Shown here piece after piece: positions 17,013 to 24,539 of a stretch of DNA of 38,694 nt; within the stretch, counting starts at the first letter, position 1; each line of letters starts with the position of its first letter. Under the pieces are notes generated by a model. It was not told where the DNA came from. It did no database searches and worked only from the letters and a program-made list of their open reading frames with translations. This DNA is from Bifidobacterium breve (GTDB lineage: Bacteria; Actinomycetota; Acidimicrobiia; Acidimicrobiales; Ilumatobacteraceae): positions 1 to 38,694 of the forward strand of contig CAMBPP010000002.1 in assembly GCA_945869715.1 (NCBI GenBank), written 5' to 3'. The position numbers were made by a program, and so were the translations under genes.

Positions 17013-17488
17013 CCACACCTTCTCTTGACCCCACCGACAATGGCCCGCTCGAGGCTGCTTTGCGTCATTTAGGCACCACCCTCGCCCCCGCCGTACGCGA
17101 TGAACACATTGCCGTTGCCTTAGGCCACATTGCAAGCACTGAGACAAACGAACTCAGCAATGTGGTTTCGCTCGCGTCGCGGCGCCCGAATCGCGTCTTC
17201 ATAGCGTTGAGTGCCGTGGCTGCCGTTGGGCTTTTTGCATTAGGGCTTGGCCTCGGAAACCGCGACAATAATTCGCCCGCCGAAGTTTCCTTAGTAAAAA
17301 ATGCCGCACCTACCGAAAGCGTTAACTCCCGCGCGTGTGTGAGTACAGAAGTTTCCACCACCGACACCTTCCTTATTGCGGGTAGCCCACCTGCGCTCGT
17401 TGCCAAAGAAGTACGTAATGGCGTTCCCACTCTCACCGTGTACAACGCCATCACTTGCGATATCTTGTGGCAAGTACCGGCCAAATAG
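17009..17488 (+). CDS. Putative anti-sigma factor, single-span membrane protein
   Basis: 159 residues, overlapping the sigma gene by four bases. Residues 1-65 are cytoplasmic and polar (LEAALRHLGTTLAPAVRDEH), with a basic patch RRPNR before one membrane span (~66-83, VFIALSAVAAVGLFALGLGLG). About 75 residues lie outside and contain two Cys (SRACVSTE, NAITCDILW) that could pair. There is no HxxxCxxC zinc motif. Topology and overlap with the sigma factor suggest an anti-sigma role, as for Rv3912 in mycobacteria; the sequence itself shows no recognised anti-sigma domain. Confidence 0.65.
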   Translation: MTTPSLDPTDNGPLEAALRHLGTTLAPAVRDEHIAVALGHIASTETNELSNVVSLASRRPNRVFIALSAVAAVGLFALGLGLGNRDNNSPAEVSLVKNAAPTESVNSRACVSTEVSTTDTFLIAGSPPALVAKEVRNGVPTLTVYNAITCDILWQVPAK

Positions 17489-17530
17489 CTGTTCCCGAAG
17501 AGAAACACCTTTAGCCATTAGGCTGAATAC

Positions 17531-17866
17531 GTGCTCTCTAACCCATTCACCGACCCCGATTGGGCGCGCAACACCGTTGCCTTCATCGACAAGTGGGTGG
17601 TCTTTGTTCGCGACCGCACTACCCGCCCGGTTATCACTGTGGTGCGTGGCATTGTTTATGGCTTTTTAGTTGCCACTGGCGTCGTCATCATGATCGTTCT
17701 CGTTGCCATTGGCGCAACACGGGCACTGCAGGCCGCACTCGACACTGCCTTTTCGCGCACAACGGCCGTATGGTCTTCGTATCTCATTTTGGGCAGTCTT
17801 TTTTTTCTCATTGGTCTACTCGTTGCGCGCAAGCAGCATCGTAAATCTGACGAACTCAATTCCTAA
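17531..17866 (+). CDS. Small two-span membrane protein upstream of trxB
   Basis: 111 residues from a GTG start. An amphipathic N-terminal part (DPDWARNTVAFIDKWVVFVRD) precedes two membrane spans, about 43-68 (IVYGFLVATGVVIMIVLVAIG) and 82-102 (SYLILGSLFFLIGLLVARK). The C-terminus is basic and polar. No family is recognised with confidence. It lies 42 bases after the putative anti-sigma gene and 26 before trxB on the same strand, so it may be part of that transcript. Confidence 0.65.
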   Translation: MLSNPFTDPDWARNTVAFIDKWVVFVRDRTTRPVITVVRGIVYGFLVATGVVIMIVLVAIGATRALQAALDTAFSRTTAVWSSYLILGSLFFLIGLLVARKQHRKSDELNS

Positions 17867-17892
17867 CCCCCACTATTTCTTTGGAGACTCTT

Positions 17893-18849
17893 ATGGCAAC
17901 ACATCATCACGTCCTCATCATTGGCTCTGGGCCTGCTGGGCTCACTGCAGCTATTTATACCGCTCGTGCCAATCTCAGCCCGTTCATCATTGAAGGTGAA
18001 CTGTCTTCCACCACCGATCAACCCGGTGGACAACTCATGCTCACGACTGAAGTAGAAAACTTTCCTGGTTTTCCTGAGGGCATTATGGGCCCAGAGCTCA
18101 TGGCTCGTTTTCGTGAACAAGCAGCGCGTTTCGGCGCATCGTTTCTCACCGACAAAGCCACTCGCGTTGATTTTTCTGCACGTCCTTTTCGTGTGTGGAC
18201 ACGCGATCAAGAATTCACCGCCGATTCCATCATTGTGAGTACCGGTGCGAAATCGTTGTGGTTAGGTCTTCCCAATGAAATTGCACTCGTTGGTCATGGT
18301 GTTTCTACATGCGCAACATGCGACGGATTTTTTTTCCGAGGCAAAGAAATTGTTGTCGTTGGTGGCGGTGACAGCGCGGTGGAAGAGGCAACCTTCCTCA
18401 CTAAGTTCGCTTCAAAAGTCACCATCGTGCATCGTCGTTCAGAATTGCGTGCATCAAAAATTATGCGTGCTCGTGCAGAAAATAATGAGCGCATAGAGTT
18501 CAAATGGAATAGCGCAGTTGTTGAACTGCAAGGAACCGACGCACTCGAAGGCATCGTGCTCGAAGACACGGTGACAGGTGAACGTTCCCAAATGAATGTA
18601 ACTGGTCTCTTCATTGCCATTGGCCATAAGCCGAATACTGACCTTTTCACAGGTATGCTCGACATGGAAGAAAACGGCTATCTCGCTACTCGCCCTGGTT
18701 CGTCATACACCAATATTCCTGGGGTTTTCGCCTGCGGCGATGTGCAAGACCACACCTATCGTCAGGCAATTACTGCTGCAGGGTCGGGATGCATGGCCGC
18801 CATCGATTGTGAGCGCTGGCTCGAGTCAGAGCACGCTTCTCCCGCCTAG
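17893..18849 (+). CDS. trxB: Thioredoxin reductase
   Basis: 318 residues from the ATG at 17893, which has GGAG six bases upstream; the track start (TTG 17881) contains that ribosome-binding site and is rejected. FAD-binding GSGPAG is at 11-16, the redox-active CATC at 140-143, and the NADPH-binding VVGGGDSAVEEA near 155-166. The C-terminal FAD motif GVFACGDVQD is present. It moves electrons from NADPH to thioredoxin, encoded 31 bases downstream. Confidence 0.97.
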   Translation: MATHHHVLIIGSGPAGLTAAIYTARANLSPFIIEGELSSTTDQPGGQLMLTTEVENFPGFPEGIMGPELMARFREQAARFGASFLTDKATRVDFSARPFRVWTRDQEFTADSIIVSTGAKSLWLGLPNEIALVGHGVSTCATCDGFFFRGKEIVVVGGGDSAVEEATFLTKFASKVTIVHRRSELRASKIMRARAENNERIEFKWNSAVVELQGTDALEGIVLEDTVTGERSQMNVTGLFIAIGHKPNTDLFTGMLDMEENGYLATRPGSSYTNIPGVFACGDVQDHTYRQAITAAGSGCMAAIDCERWLESEHASPA

Positions 18850-18880
18850 ACTTCAGTAAGAGAAGAAAAAAGGAGCCCCC

Positions 18881-19219
18881 ATGGCAGACGGCATTGTTAC
18901 TCTCACCAGTTCTACATTCGACGAAACAGTAAATGGTTCAAGCAAACCAATTCTTGTCGACTTCTGGGCCGAATGGTGTGGCCCATGCAAAATGATTGCT
19001 CCCATACTTGCGGAAATTGCTGTTGAACAAAAAGATTCTCTTGTGATCAGCAAACTCAACGTTGATGAACACGGTGACATTGCTCAGCGTTACAGCGTCA
19101 TGAGTATTCCTACATTGTTGTTGTTCAACAATGGCGAACTTGTGAAGCGCCTCGTTGGTGCAAAAGGCAAGGGCGCACTCTTGCAGGAGTTGTCAGAATT
19201 TCTGACCCCTTCCCTCTAA
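18881..19219 (+). CDS. trxA: Thioredoxin
   Basis: 112 residues with the canonical active site WCGPC (Cys33 and Cys36) after VDFWAE, and the cis-proline segment SIPTLLLF. It is the protein disulfide reductant fed by TrxB. A GGAGC lies seven bases before the ATG. The last 22 bases overlap the reading frame assigned to cwlM, and an AGGAG inside the trxA coding sequence (19185-19189) could be the ribosome-binding site for that next gene. Confidence 0.97.
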   Translation: MADGIVTLTSSTFDETVNGSSKPILVDFWAEWCGPCKMIAPILAEIAVEQKDSLVISKLNVDEHGDIAQRYSVMSIPTLLLFNNGELVKRLVGAKGKGALLQELSEFLTPSL

Positions 19220-20163
19220 CTGCTGGCCAACGCAGCGAGACCGTTCGCGACCTCCAGCGACGGCTACGCAGTTGTGGCTTCATTCAACACACTCTCGATG
19301 AAGAGGGTTTCTTTTGTGCTGCCACAGAAAAAGCTCTCGTAGAGTTTCAAGCATCGCGCGGCCTACGCACTGACGGTGTGTGCGATATAGCAGCGTGGAG
19401 CGCACTTGTTGAAGCATCGTGGTCGCTCGGTGATCGCATGTTGTATCTCACCTCACCAAACTTTCGTGGAGACGATGTCACACAACTGCAATCATTGCTT
19501 TCGCGTTTAGGGTTCGATTGTGGTCGTGTCGATGGCATCTTTGGCCCGCTTCTGGCGCGTGCCATTAGTGAGTTTCAAAAAAATGCGGGTATCTCTATCG
19601 ACGGCATTTGCAGCACCGACACGGTGGCCGCGCTTGAGCGCTTGAGTTCTCAAACCGGAGAAGGCCCCGGCATCTCTTCTCTGCGCGACACCGAGCGCTT
19701 TCGCGCCACAGGTGATGACAGAAAATTGCGTCGTGTTGTGGTGGGCCAATTTGGCGGGCTCAGCGGGGTGGCCCGCCTCATTTCTCGCGCTCTGCGCGGT
19801 GCTCACGAAATTGTGATGTTGGTCGATGAGCCCGATGTTGCCGCACACGTTTTGGCCGCCAATCATTTTCACGCCGATACCTATATTGGACTCGAAGCAC
19901 ATGCCGAACCCACGTGCACCATTGCTTTTTATGCAGTGCCCGGCTTCAGTTCGGCAGGTGGAGAACTGCTCAGCAATGCCATCGCCGATGCGCTCAGAGC
20001 CGCATTGCCCTCTCTCACCGTGAACTGCGTAGGAATGCGCCTTCCTATTTTGCGAGAAACGCGTATGCCGGCAGTGATGTGCAGCCTTGGACCATTTGAT
20101 GTCATCACCCAACACGGGCCAGAAGTTGCCGAAGCCGTTGCATCAGTTTTAACGCAGCAGTAA
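19198..20163 (+). CDS. cwlM: CwlM-type peptidoglycan-binding pseudo-amidase
   Basis: About 321 residues if read from ATT at 19198. Two peptidoglycan-binding repeats are visible: ~9-60 (LTAGQRSETVRDLQRRL ... LVEFQASRGLRTDG) and ~85-140 (DDVTQLQSLLSRLGFDCGRVDGIFG ... EFQKNAGISIDG). They are joined by a WSLGDRMLY linker typical of CwlM. The C-terminal half resembles an amidase_3 fold but lacks the DPGHGG metal motif and the usual catalytic Glu, so it is probably inactive. In mycobacteria CwlM is a regulator of peptidoglycan precursor synthesis (MurA) rather than a hydrolase. No ATG, GTG or TTG exists in frame between the upstream stop and GTG 19378, which would cut off repeat 1; ATT 19198 sits eight bases after AGGAG. 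Confidence 0.75.
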   Translation: MSDPFPLTAGQRSETVRDLQRRLRSCGFIQHTLDEEGFFCAATEKALVEFQASRGLRTDGVCDIAAWSALVEASWSLGDRMLYLTSPNFRGDDVTQLQSLLSRLGFDCGRVDGIFGPLLARAISEFQKNAGISIDGICSTDTVAALERLSSQTGEGPGISSLRDTERFRATGDDRKLRRVVVGQFGGLSGVARLISRALRGAHEIVMLVDEPDVAAHVLAANHFHADTYIGLEAHAEPTCTIAFYAVPGFSSAGGELLSNAIADALRAALPSLTVNCVGMRLPILRETRMPAVMCSLGPFDVITQHGPEVAEAVASVLTQQ

Positions 20164-20227
20164 TCCACAGCTTTATCCACAGACAATACACAAGGTTTTC
20201 CCCGTGTTATCCTAAGGTTTATCCACA
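20161..20227. promoter_or_regulatory. DnaA-box cluster between cwlM and parB
   Basis: In the 132-base gap between the convergent cwlM and parB stops there are two perfect TTATCCACA boxes (20173-20181, 20219-20227) and one single-mismatch copy, TAATCCACA (20161-20169), which includes the cwlM stop codon. All point the same way. There is no downstream gene start here, so a promoter role is unlikely; DnaA titration or an origin-proximal accessory site is possible. Confidence 0.75.
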
Positions 20228-20295
20228 GGCTGTGTGTAACCTCCAGGCAAGGTTGACATCACCCTCGTCTAGACATCGAGACTCTTTGTAGCGCG

Positions 20296-21207
20296 TTACG
20301 CCTGTTCGGTCATCTTGCGGTAGATCCGTTCCAGATCTTCGAGGTCCGCAAAGTCGATGCCCACCCGGCCGCGCTTCCCGTTCATTGTTACGGTCACTTT
20401 GGTTGCGAGAAACTCGCTCAAGAGGTTTTCGAGTTCCAATAAACCTGGTGGCCGTAACGCTGGCTTTTTCCCCGTGGGCTGAGCAGGTTCGTCTACTTCA
20501 ACTATGGGCTTTCCGCCCTGGCGCTCACGTACCGCGTCTTCTACTGCGCGCACCGACCAACCTTCATCCACCGCACGGCGAGCCAACTGTTCTTGGAATG
20601 CCCGATCGGGAGTTCCCAATATTGCTTTGGCGTGCCCAGCAGCTAAGCGACCGTCGGCCAACAAGTGTTGAATGCTGGGTGGCAAAGTAAGAAGGCGCAA
20701 TGCGTTGGTAATGGCTGAACGGCTTTTCCCTACCCGGCTGGCAATTTTCTCATGCGTGAAAGCAAAGTCATCCATCAACTGCTGATACGCCGATGCTTCT
20801 TCGAGCGGGGTGAGATCTTGTCGATGAAGGTTCTCTACCAATGCCTGCTCGACTGATGCAACATCGTCGGTAGGGCGCACCACTGCAGGAACAGTGGCGA
20901 GGCCAGCTCGTGTTGCTGCACGCCAACGCCTTTCGCCTGCAATGAGCTGATATTTTCCATCGGCAATTTGGCGTACCAAGATGGGCTGCAATACACCAAT
21001 GGCTCGAATGGAGTCGGTGAGTTCCGACAACGCACTTTCGTCGAAATGCACACGTGGTTGATTGGGGTTTGCCTCAATGGATTGCACAGGAACATCGCGT
21101 AAGAGAGGGCCGTTGACCCCAGTCGCTGCGCCAACTTCAGTTTTCTCTACCAGGTCGGCAGTAATGAGAGCTCCAAGACCTTTACCTAATCCACTTTTAC
21201 GCGCCAC
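20296..21207 (-). CDS. parB: Chromosome partitioning protein ParB
   Basis: 303 residues from a GTG at 21205-21207, preceded by AAAGGAG seven bases away and beginning RKSGLGKGLGALI, the usual ParB N-terminus. The 31 extra codons in the ORF track read into parA and are rejected. The CTPase/ParB-N domain covers ~35-120 with the box LIAGERRWRAA; a helix-turn-helix region follows (FTHEKIASRVGKSRSAITNALRLL), and the C-terminal dimerisation domain is last. ParB loads at parS sites and slides on DNA as a CTP clamp. Two parS palindromes lie ~0.8 kb away, beyond parA. Its start overlaps the parA end by 11 bases. Confidence 0.97.
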   Translation of the reverse strand: MARKSGLGKGLGALITADLVEKTEVGAATGVNGPLLRDVPVQSIEANPNQPRVHFDESALSELTDSIRAIGVLQPILVRQIADGKYQLIAGERRWRAATRAGLATVPAVVRPTDDVASVEQALVENLHRQDLTPLEEASAYQQLMDDFAFTHEKIASRVGKSRSAITNALRLLTLPPSIQHLLADGRLAAGHAKAILGTPDRAFQEQLARRAVDEGWSVRAVEDAVRERQGGKPIVEVDEPAQPTGKKPALRPPGLLELENLLSEFLATKVTVTMNGKRGRVGIDFADLEDLERIYRKMTEQA

Positions 21208-21973
21208 TGACAATCTCCTTTGCTGCTGCCCGATACGCCTTGGCGCCAGAAGAGCTGGAGTCGAAGGTGGTGATGGGCTGTCCAAATGATGGTGCTTCAC
21301 TTAAGCGCACATTGCGGGGAATCACGGTCTCGTAGACACGCGCTCCAAATTTGTTACGCAACTCCTCCACCACCTGATCGGCCAAATTATTGCGCATATA
21401 CATCACGCACAAAAAGGTGGGGTCGGGGAGGTTGGGGTTCAAGTTCTTGCGAATGAGGTGTAGGTTCTTCAACAAAATCTCAATGCCTTCCAGCGGAATG
21501 TATTCCGTCTGAACTGGCGTGATGATTTCTGTTGCTGCGGTCAGCGCATTCACGGTGAGTAAACCTACCGACGGTGGGCAGTCGATGAGGATGTAGTCCC
21601 ACTGGTCGGCAACGGGGGCAATGGCGTTGCGCAAGCGACCCTCGCGCCCAAAGGCCGATACGAGCTCAATTTCTGCTCCGGCCAGGTTGATGTTCGACGG
21701 AACAATAAAGAGGTTTTTCACTGCAGTGGGTTCCACCGCATCTTCCAGCGGCACCTCTTGAATGAGCACGTCATAGATGGTGTTCTCCAGATCACGGGTG
21801 TCGATGCCCAGCGATGAGGATGCATTGCCCTGCGGGTCAAGGTCGATGATGAGGGTCCGAAACCCCATCTCGGCAAAACAAGCGCCGAGGTTGACCGTCG
21901 AGGTGGTCTTCGCTACGCCACCTTTATTGTTGGAAACAGCGATGATGCGGGGTCCCGTTGTAGAGGTTGACAT
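21197..21973 (-). CDS. parA: Chromosome partitioning ATPase ParA (Soj)
   Basis: 258 residues. The deviant Walker A KGGVAKTT (17-24) carries the signature lysine of the ParA/MinD class; DLDPQGNAS follows as A', and ILIDCPPSVG is the Walker B region. It makes the DNA-bound ATP gradient that moves ParB-parS complexes and so the origins. It overlaps parB, with which it is co-translated. Upstream lie two parS sites and a hairpin, so the promoter region may be subject to ParB spreading. Confidence 0.97.
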   Translation of the reverse strand: MSTSTTGPRIIAVSNNKGGVAKTTSTVNLGACFAEMGFRTLIIDLDPQGNASSSLGIDTRDLENTIYDVLIQEVPLEDAVEPTAVKNLFIVPSNINLAGAEIELVSAFGREGRLRNAIAPVADQWDYILIDCPPSVGLLTVNALTAATEIITPVQTEYIPLEGIEILLKNLHLIRKNLNPNLPDPTFLCVMYMRNNLADQVVEELRNKFGARVYETVIPRNVRLSEAPSFGQPITTFDSSSSGAKAYRAAAKEIVSGA

Positions 21974-22025
21974 GCCTCCATATTACTCCCGTCTGCCTCA
22001 ATGGTGGGTGGATGGGGAAATAAAA

Positions 22026-22041
22026 TGTTCCACGTGGAACA
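22026..22041. other. parS site 1
   Basis: A perfect 16-base palindrome, TGTTCCACGTGGAACA, differing from the classic TGTTTCACGTGAAACA by a symmetric T-to-C/A-to-G change. It is adjacent to parA, as expected for a ParB loading site. Confidence 0.92.
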
Positions 22042-22053
22042 TCGTTTTTGCTC

Positions 22054-22070
22054 AATAACTCCCAGTTATT
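22054..22070. repeat. Hairpin-forming inverted repeat between the parS sites
   Basis: AATAACT-CCC-AGTTATT is a perfect 7-bp stem with a three-base loop, midway between the two parS palindromes in the rsmG-parA spacer. No T-tract follows on either strand, so it is not a standard terminator; it may be an operator or a weak RNA structure in the rsmG-parA transcript. Confidence 0.5.
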
Positions 22071-22103
22071 GCCCATTCGACCCGCATTTTTCTCAGAAAT
22101 AGA

Positions 22104-22119
22104 TGTTCCACGTGGAACA
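22104..22119. other. parS site 2
   Basis: A second identical perfect palindrome, TGTTCCACGTGGAACA, 78 bases from the first (start to start) and 14 bases from the rsmG stop. Confidence 0.92.
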
Positions 22120-22132
22120 TTGGGGATCTTTT

Positions 22133-22681
22133 TCAACGCTCCGTTTTTTTGGTGAAGCGCGCCAGGTGCAATATCAACTCCGGCCCCTCGAGCCCGGCGC
22201 CCTCAACCAGTGCCTGCTCCCAGCGGCTGGCGCTACCTGCTGGCGGCTCACTCAAGAGCACGGTTCCTCCGGGTCGCACGAGTGCCGCGGAATACTTCAA
22301 AGTGGTTTCATGCGGTCCGAATCCGCGCGACATCGCCGCATCAAAAGTTTCTTGCCACTCGTCTTGTCGAGTGAGTGTGCCAACATCGGCGCACACCACG
22401 TGCACCCGATGGCTCCACCCCAACGACACAATGGCGCGCTCGAGTGCATCGGTGCGTTTTCCTCGACGGTCAACCAAGGTGATCTCTAGCTCGGGTCGCA
22501 ACTCGGCTACCACCAAGCCAGGGACTCCCGCTCCTGAACCGAGGTCGACCACGCGGCGACATAAGTCGGGGAGGGCAAAAGCAAACGCACCGGCGTGCTC
22601 AATCACTTCGCTAATCGGGCGAAGGCCAAGCGCGCCGATGCGTTGTGCGTCGGTCAAGATCTCGTGAACGGTTCGCGCCAC
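22133..22681 (-). CDS. rsmG: 16S rRNA (guanine-N7) methyltransferase RsmG (GidB)
   Basis: 182 residues, slightly short for the family. SAM motif I is VDLGSGAGVPG (~46-56), followed by LVDRRGKRTDALERA, and VLLSEPPAGSASRWEQ lies near the C-terminus. It would methylate G527 (E. coli numbering) of 16S rRNA. The N-terminal helix before the SAM domain is short compared with E. coli. The gene follows jag by 10 bases and precedes the parS/parA region, the standard order around bacterial origins. Confidence 0.9.
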   Translation of the reverse strand: MARTVHEILTDAQRIGALGLRPISEVIEHAGAFAFALPDLCRRVVDLGSGAGVPGLVVAELRPELEITLVDRRGKRTDALERAIVSLGWSHRVHVVCADVGTLTRQDEWQETFDAAMSRGFGPHETTLKYSAALVRPGGTVLLSEPPAGSASRWEQALVEGAGLEGPELILHLARFTKKTER

Positions 22682-22691
22682 GAGAAGTGTC

Positions 22692-23552
22692 TTACTCGCC
22701 AGACTGTGCTGGTTCTACCACAATTTGACGATATGGGTCGTCGCCACGTGAGCGGGTGACCACGCCAGTCTGTTCAGACAAGGCATCGTGCACCACTTTG
22801 CGGTCGGCAGATGCCATTGGCTCAAGAACTCGGGGCTGGCCCGACTCCACTACTTCGCCCGCTACTTTCAGGGCAAAACGGGTGAGCGCATCGCGACGGC
22901 GCTCGCGGTAACCAGCAACATCTACACGCAAGCGGGTGTCGTGGTCGCCCAAGCGACGCTGTGCTACCACCCGAGTAAGGTCTTGCAGTGCCAAGAGCGT
23001 ATTGCCACGTGGGCCCACCAAGAGGCCAAGATCGTCGCCATTCACTTGTGCTTCAAGTTCTTCGCCTTCACGTTCCACAACAACTGTTCCGACGAGGCCA
23101 AAAGCATTGACGACACCCGTGAGGAAGGTAACTGCCTGGGCGCTCACCAATGCGGGGTCAACCGGATCGCCCTTCGGACGATCGTCATCGCGTGGTTCAC
23201 GCGGTGGGCGGCGATTGCCTTCACCGGCAGGTTTTGCCTGGCGGGGGCGATCGTTATTGCGGCCACGAGTGTTTGAACGCTCGGGGCGTGCTTCGCCTGA
23301 GGTCTCCTCGGTGCTGTTGGTCTTTTCGCCAGCAGGCTTGCGGCGTGGGTTACGACGCTCTGTTTTCTGGCGGGCTTGCGTGGGGCGAACGCGAGCACGC
23401 ACACGAGCTTCGCCGCGTGTACGCCCAAATAAACCCTGTGTCGGCTCTTCCAAAATATCGAATTCGGCGTCGTCTTCGGCTACTCCCAATGCGTCGAGAG
23501 CGGCGTTCTTTGCTTCGTCGATACTACGACCTGTTGTTTCTACCCATTCCAT
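22692..23552 (-). CDS. khpB: RNA-binding protein Jag/KhpB
   Basis: 286 residues. An N-terminal Jag_N domain (~1-55: EWVETTGRSIDEAKNAALDALGV and GLFGRTRGEARVRARV) is followed by a ~80-residue low-complexity linker rich in Arg, Pro, Glu and Asn. A KH domain then spans ~140-210 (NGDDLGLLVGPRGNTLLALQ is the GxxG loop region) and an R3H domain ~215-285 (MASADRKVVHDAL contains the R-x-x-x-H pair). It binds RNA and affects cell division and envelope synthesis in other Gram-positives. The gene sits between yidC and rsmG as usual. The linker is longer than in Firmicutes, a common actinobacterial trait. Confidence 0.94.
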   Translation of the reverse strand: MEWVETTGRSIDEAKNAALDALGVAEDDAEFDILEEPTQGLFGRTRGEARVRARVRPTQARQKTERRNPRRKPAGEKTNSTEETSGEARPERSNTRGRNNDRPRQAKPAGEGNRRPPREPRDDDRPKGDPVDPALVSAQAVTFLTGVVNAFGLVGTVVVEREGEELEAQVNGDDLGLLVGPRGNTLLALQDLTRVVAQRRLGDHDTRLRVDVAGYRERRRDALTRFALKVAGEVVESGQPRVLEPMASADRKVVHDALSEQTGVVTRSRGDDPYRQIVVEPAQSGE

Positions 23553-23599
23553 GACTTCATCCTTCGTTCTGTGTTCACGTTAATTATTAGACTTTTAGT

Positions 23600-24535
23600 T
23601 TATTTATTGCGCTTCGATGGCGGAATTGGTCGCTGTGGACGACCGCTTGGCGCAGGCTTATTCTTCGACGGGGTCACACGTTTGCTTTGCACTGGTGCTG
23701 GCTTGTCGACCTTGTCGGGCTTGAGACCCTTGCCCGATTTGCCCTTTGCATCTTTTGCCATATCGCTCGCCGCTTTGCTCGCTGCTTGCGCCTGGCGACC
23801 AATGGAGCCGTCGTGTCCATAGAAACGCTTGGTGATGTACCACTGCTGCAAGATACGAACAACGGCTTGCGTGAAGTAGTAGATGACGAGCCCGGTTGGC
23901 AAAAACACTTGGAAAACCGCGAATGCCACAGGCAGGTACTGCATGATCTTGGCCTGCATCGGCGACATCGAGGCACTGGTGGTGCGCGACGCAATCATCC
24001 TTTGCTGCACAAAGAAGGTAAAAGCCAGCAACACAATCATGAGGGCATACGGGATGCCTTTCACGAAGTCTTCACCCATCACTTTGGCAGGAGTCTTGGC
24101 AAGGTCGAGACCAAAAGCGAGCATCTCTTTTGACTTGTCGAGGGCTAGGTAGAGCTCTGAATTTTTGGCGATATAGCTGGGGTTAAAGGTTCCGTCGTCG
24201 CCGAATTTTGACAAGCCGTTGAGTACGCGGAACATAATGATGAACACGGGCAATTGCGCAATGAGCGGCAGGCACGAGGCCAATGGGTTCACCTTGTGCT
24301 CTGAATAGAGCTTCATCATTTCTTCGTTTAATTTTTGGCGGTCGCTCTTGTATAGCCCTTGCAGCCTGCGCATTTCTGGCTGCAGCCGCTGCATTTCCAA
24401 CATGCCCTTGGTGCTCTTGAGCGTGAGCGGGGTGAGGAGAAGCATGATGGAAACGGCTACTAATGCGATGGCGAATGCATAGTTGTGGACCAAGCCATAA
24501 AAAACGCTGACGAGCCAGGCTGCTGCTTGAAACAT
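23600..24535 (-). CDS. yidC: Membrane protein insertase YidC
   Basis: 311 residues of the short Gram-positive/Oxa1 type without the large periplasmic domain. Spans are visible near 7-40 (WLVSVFYGLVHNYAFAIALVAVSIMLLLTPLTL), ~92-110, ~160-180 and ~205-225. The cytoplasmic coiled coil (KGMLEMQRLQPEMRRLQ) and the LASCLPLIAQLPVFI segment are typical. The tail (~240-311) is Lys/Pro-rich and basic, suited to ribosome contact. It inserts membrane proteins from translating ribosomes. It starts four bases after the yidD stop. Confidence 0.95.
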   Translation of the reverse strand: MFQAAAWLVSVFYGLVHNYAFAIALVAVSIMLLLTPLTLKSTKGMLEMQRLQPEMRRLQGLYKSDRQKLNEEMMKLYSEHKVNPLASCLPLIAQLPVFIIMFRVLNGLSKFGDDGTFNPSYIAKNSELYLALDKSKEMLAFGLDLAKTPAKVMGEDFVKGIPYALMIVLLAFTFFVQQRMIASRTTSASMSPMQAKIMQYLPVAFAVFQVFLPTGLVIYYFTQAVVRILQQWYITKRFYGHDGSIGRQAQAASKAASDMAKDAKGKSGKGLKPDKVDKPAPVQSKRVTPSKNKPAPSGRPQRPIPPSKRNK

Positions 24536-24539
24536 TTTT

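Noticed and set aside
19378-20163. Track start of cwlM at GTG 19378
   Set aside because: It removes the first peptidoglycan-binding repeat, whose sequence is clearly present upstream in the same open frame.
22149-22667. 172-codon plus-strand ORF over rsmG
   Set aside because: Antisense shadow; the minus strand encodes the SAM motif VDLGSGAGVPG.
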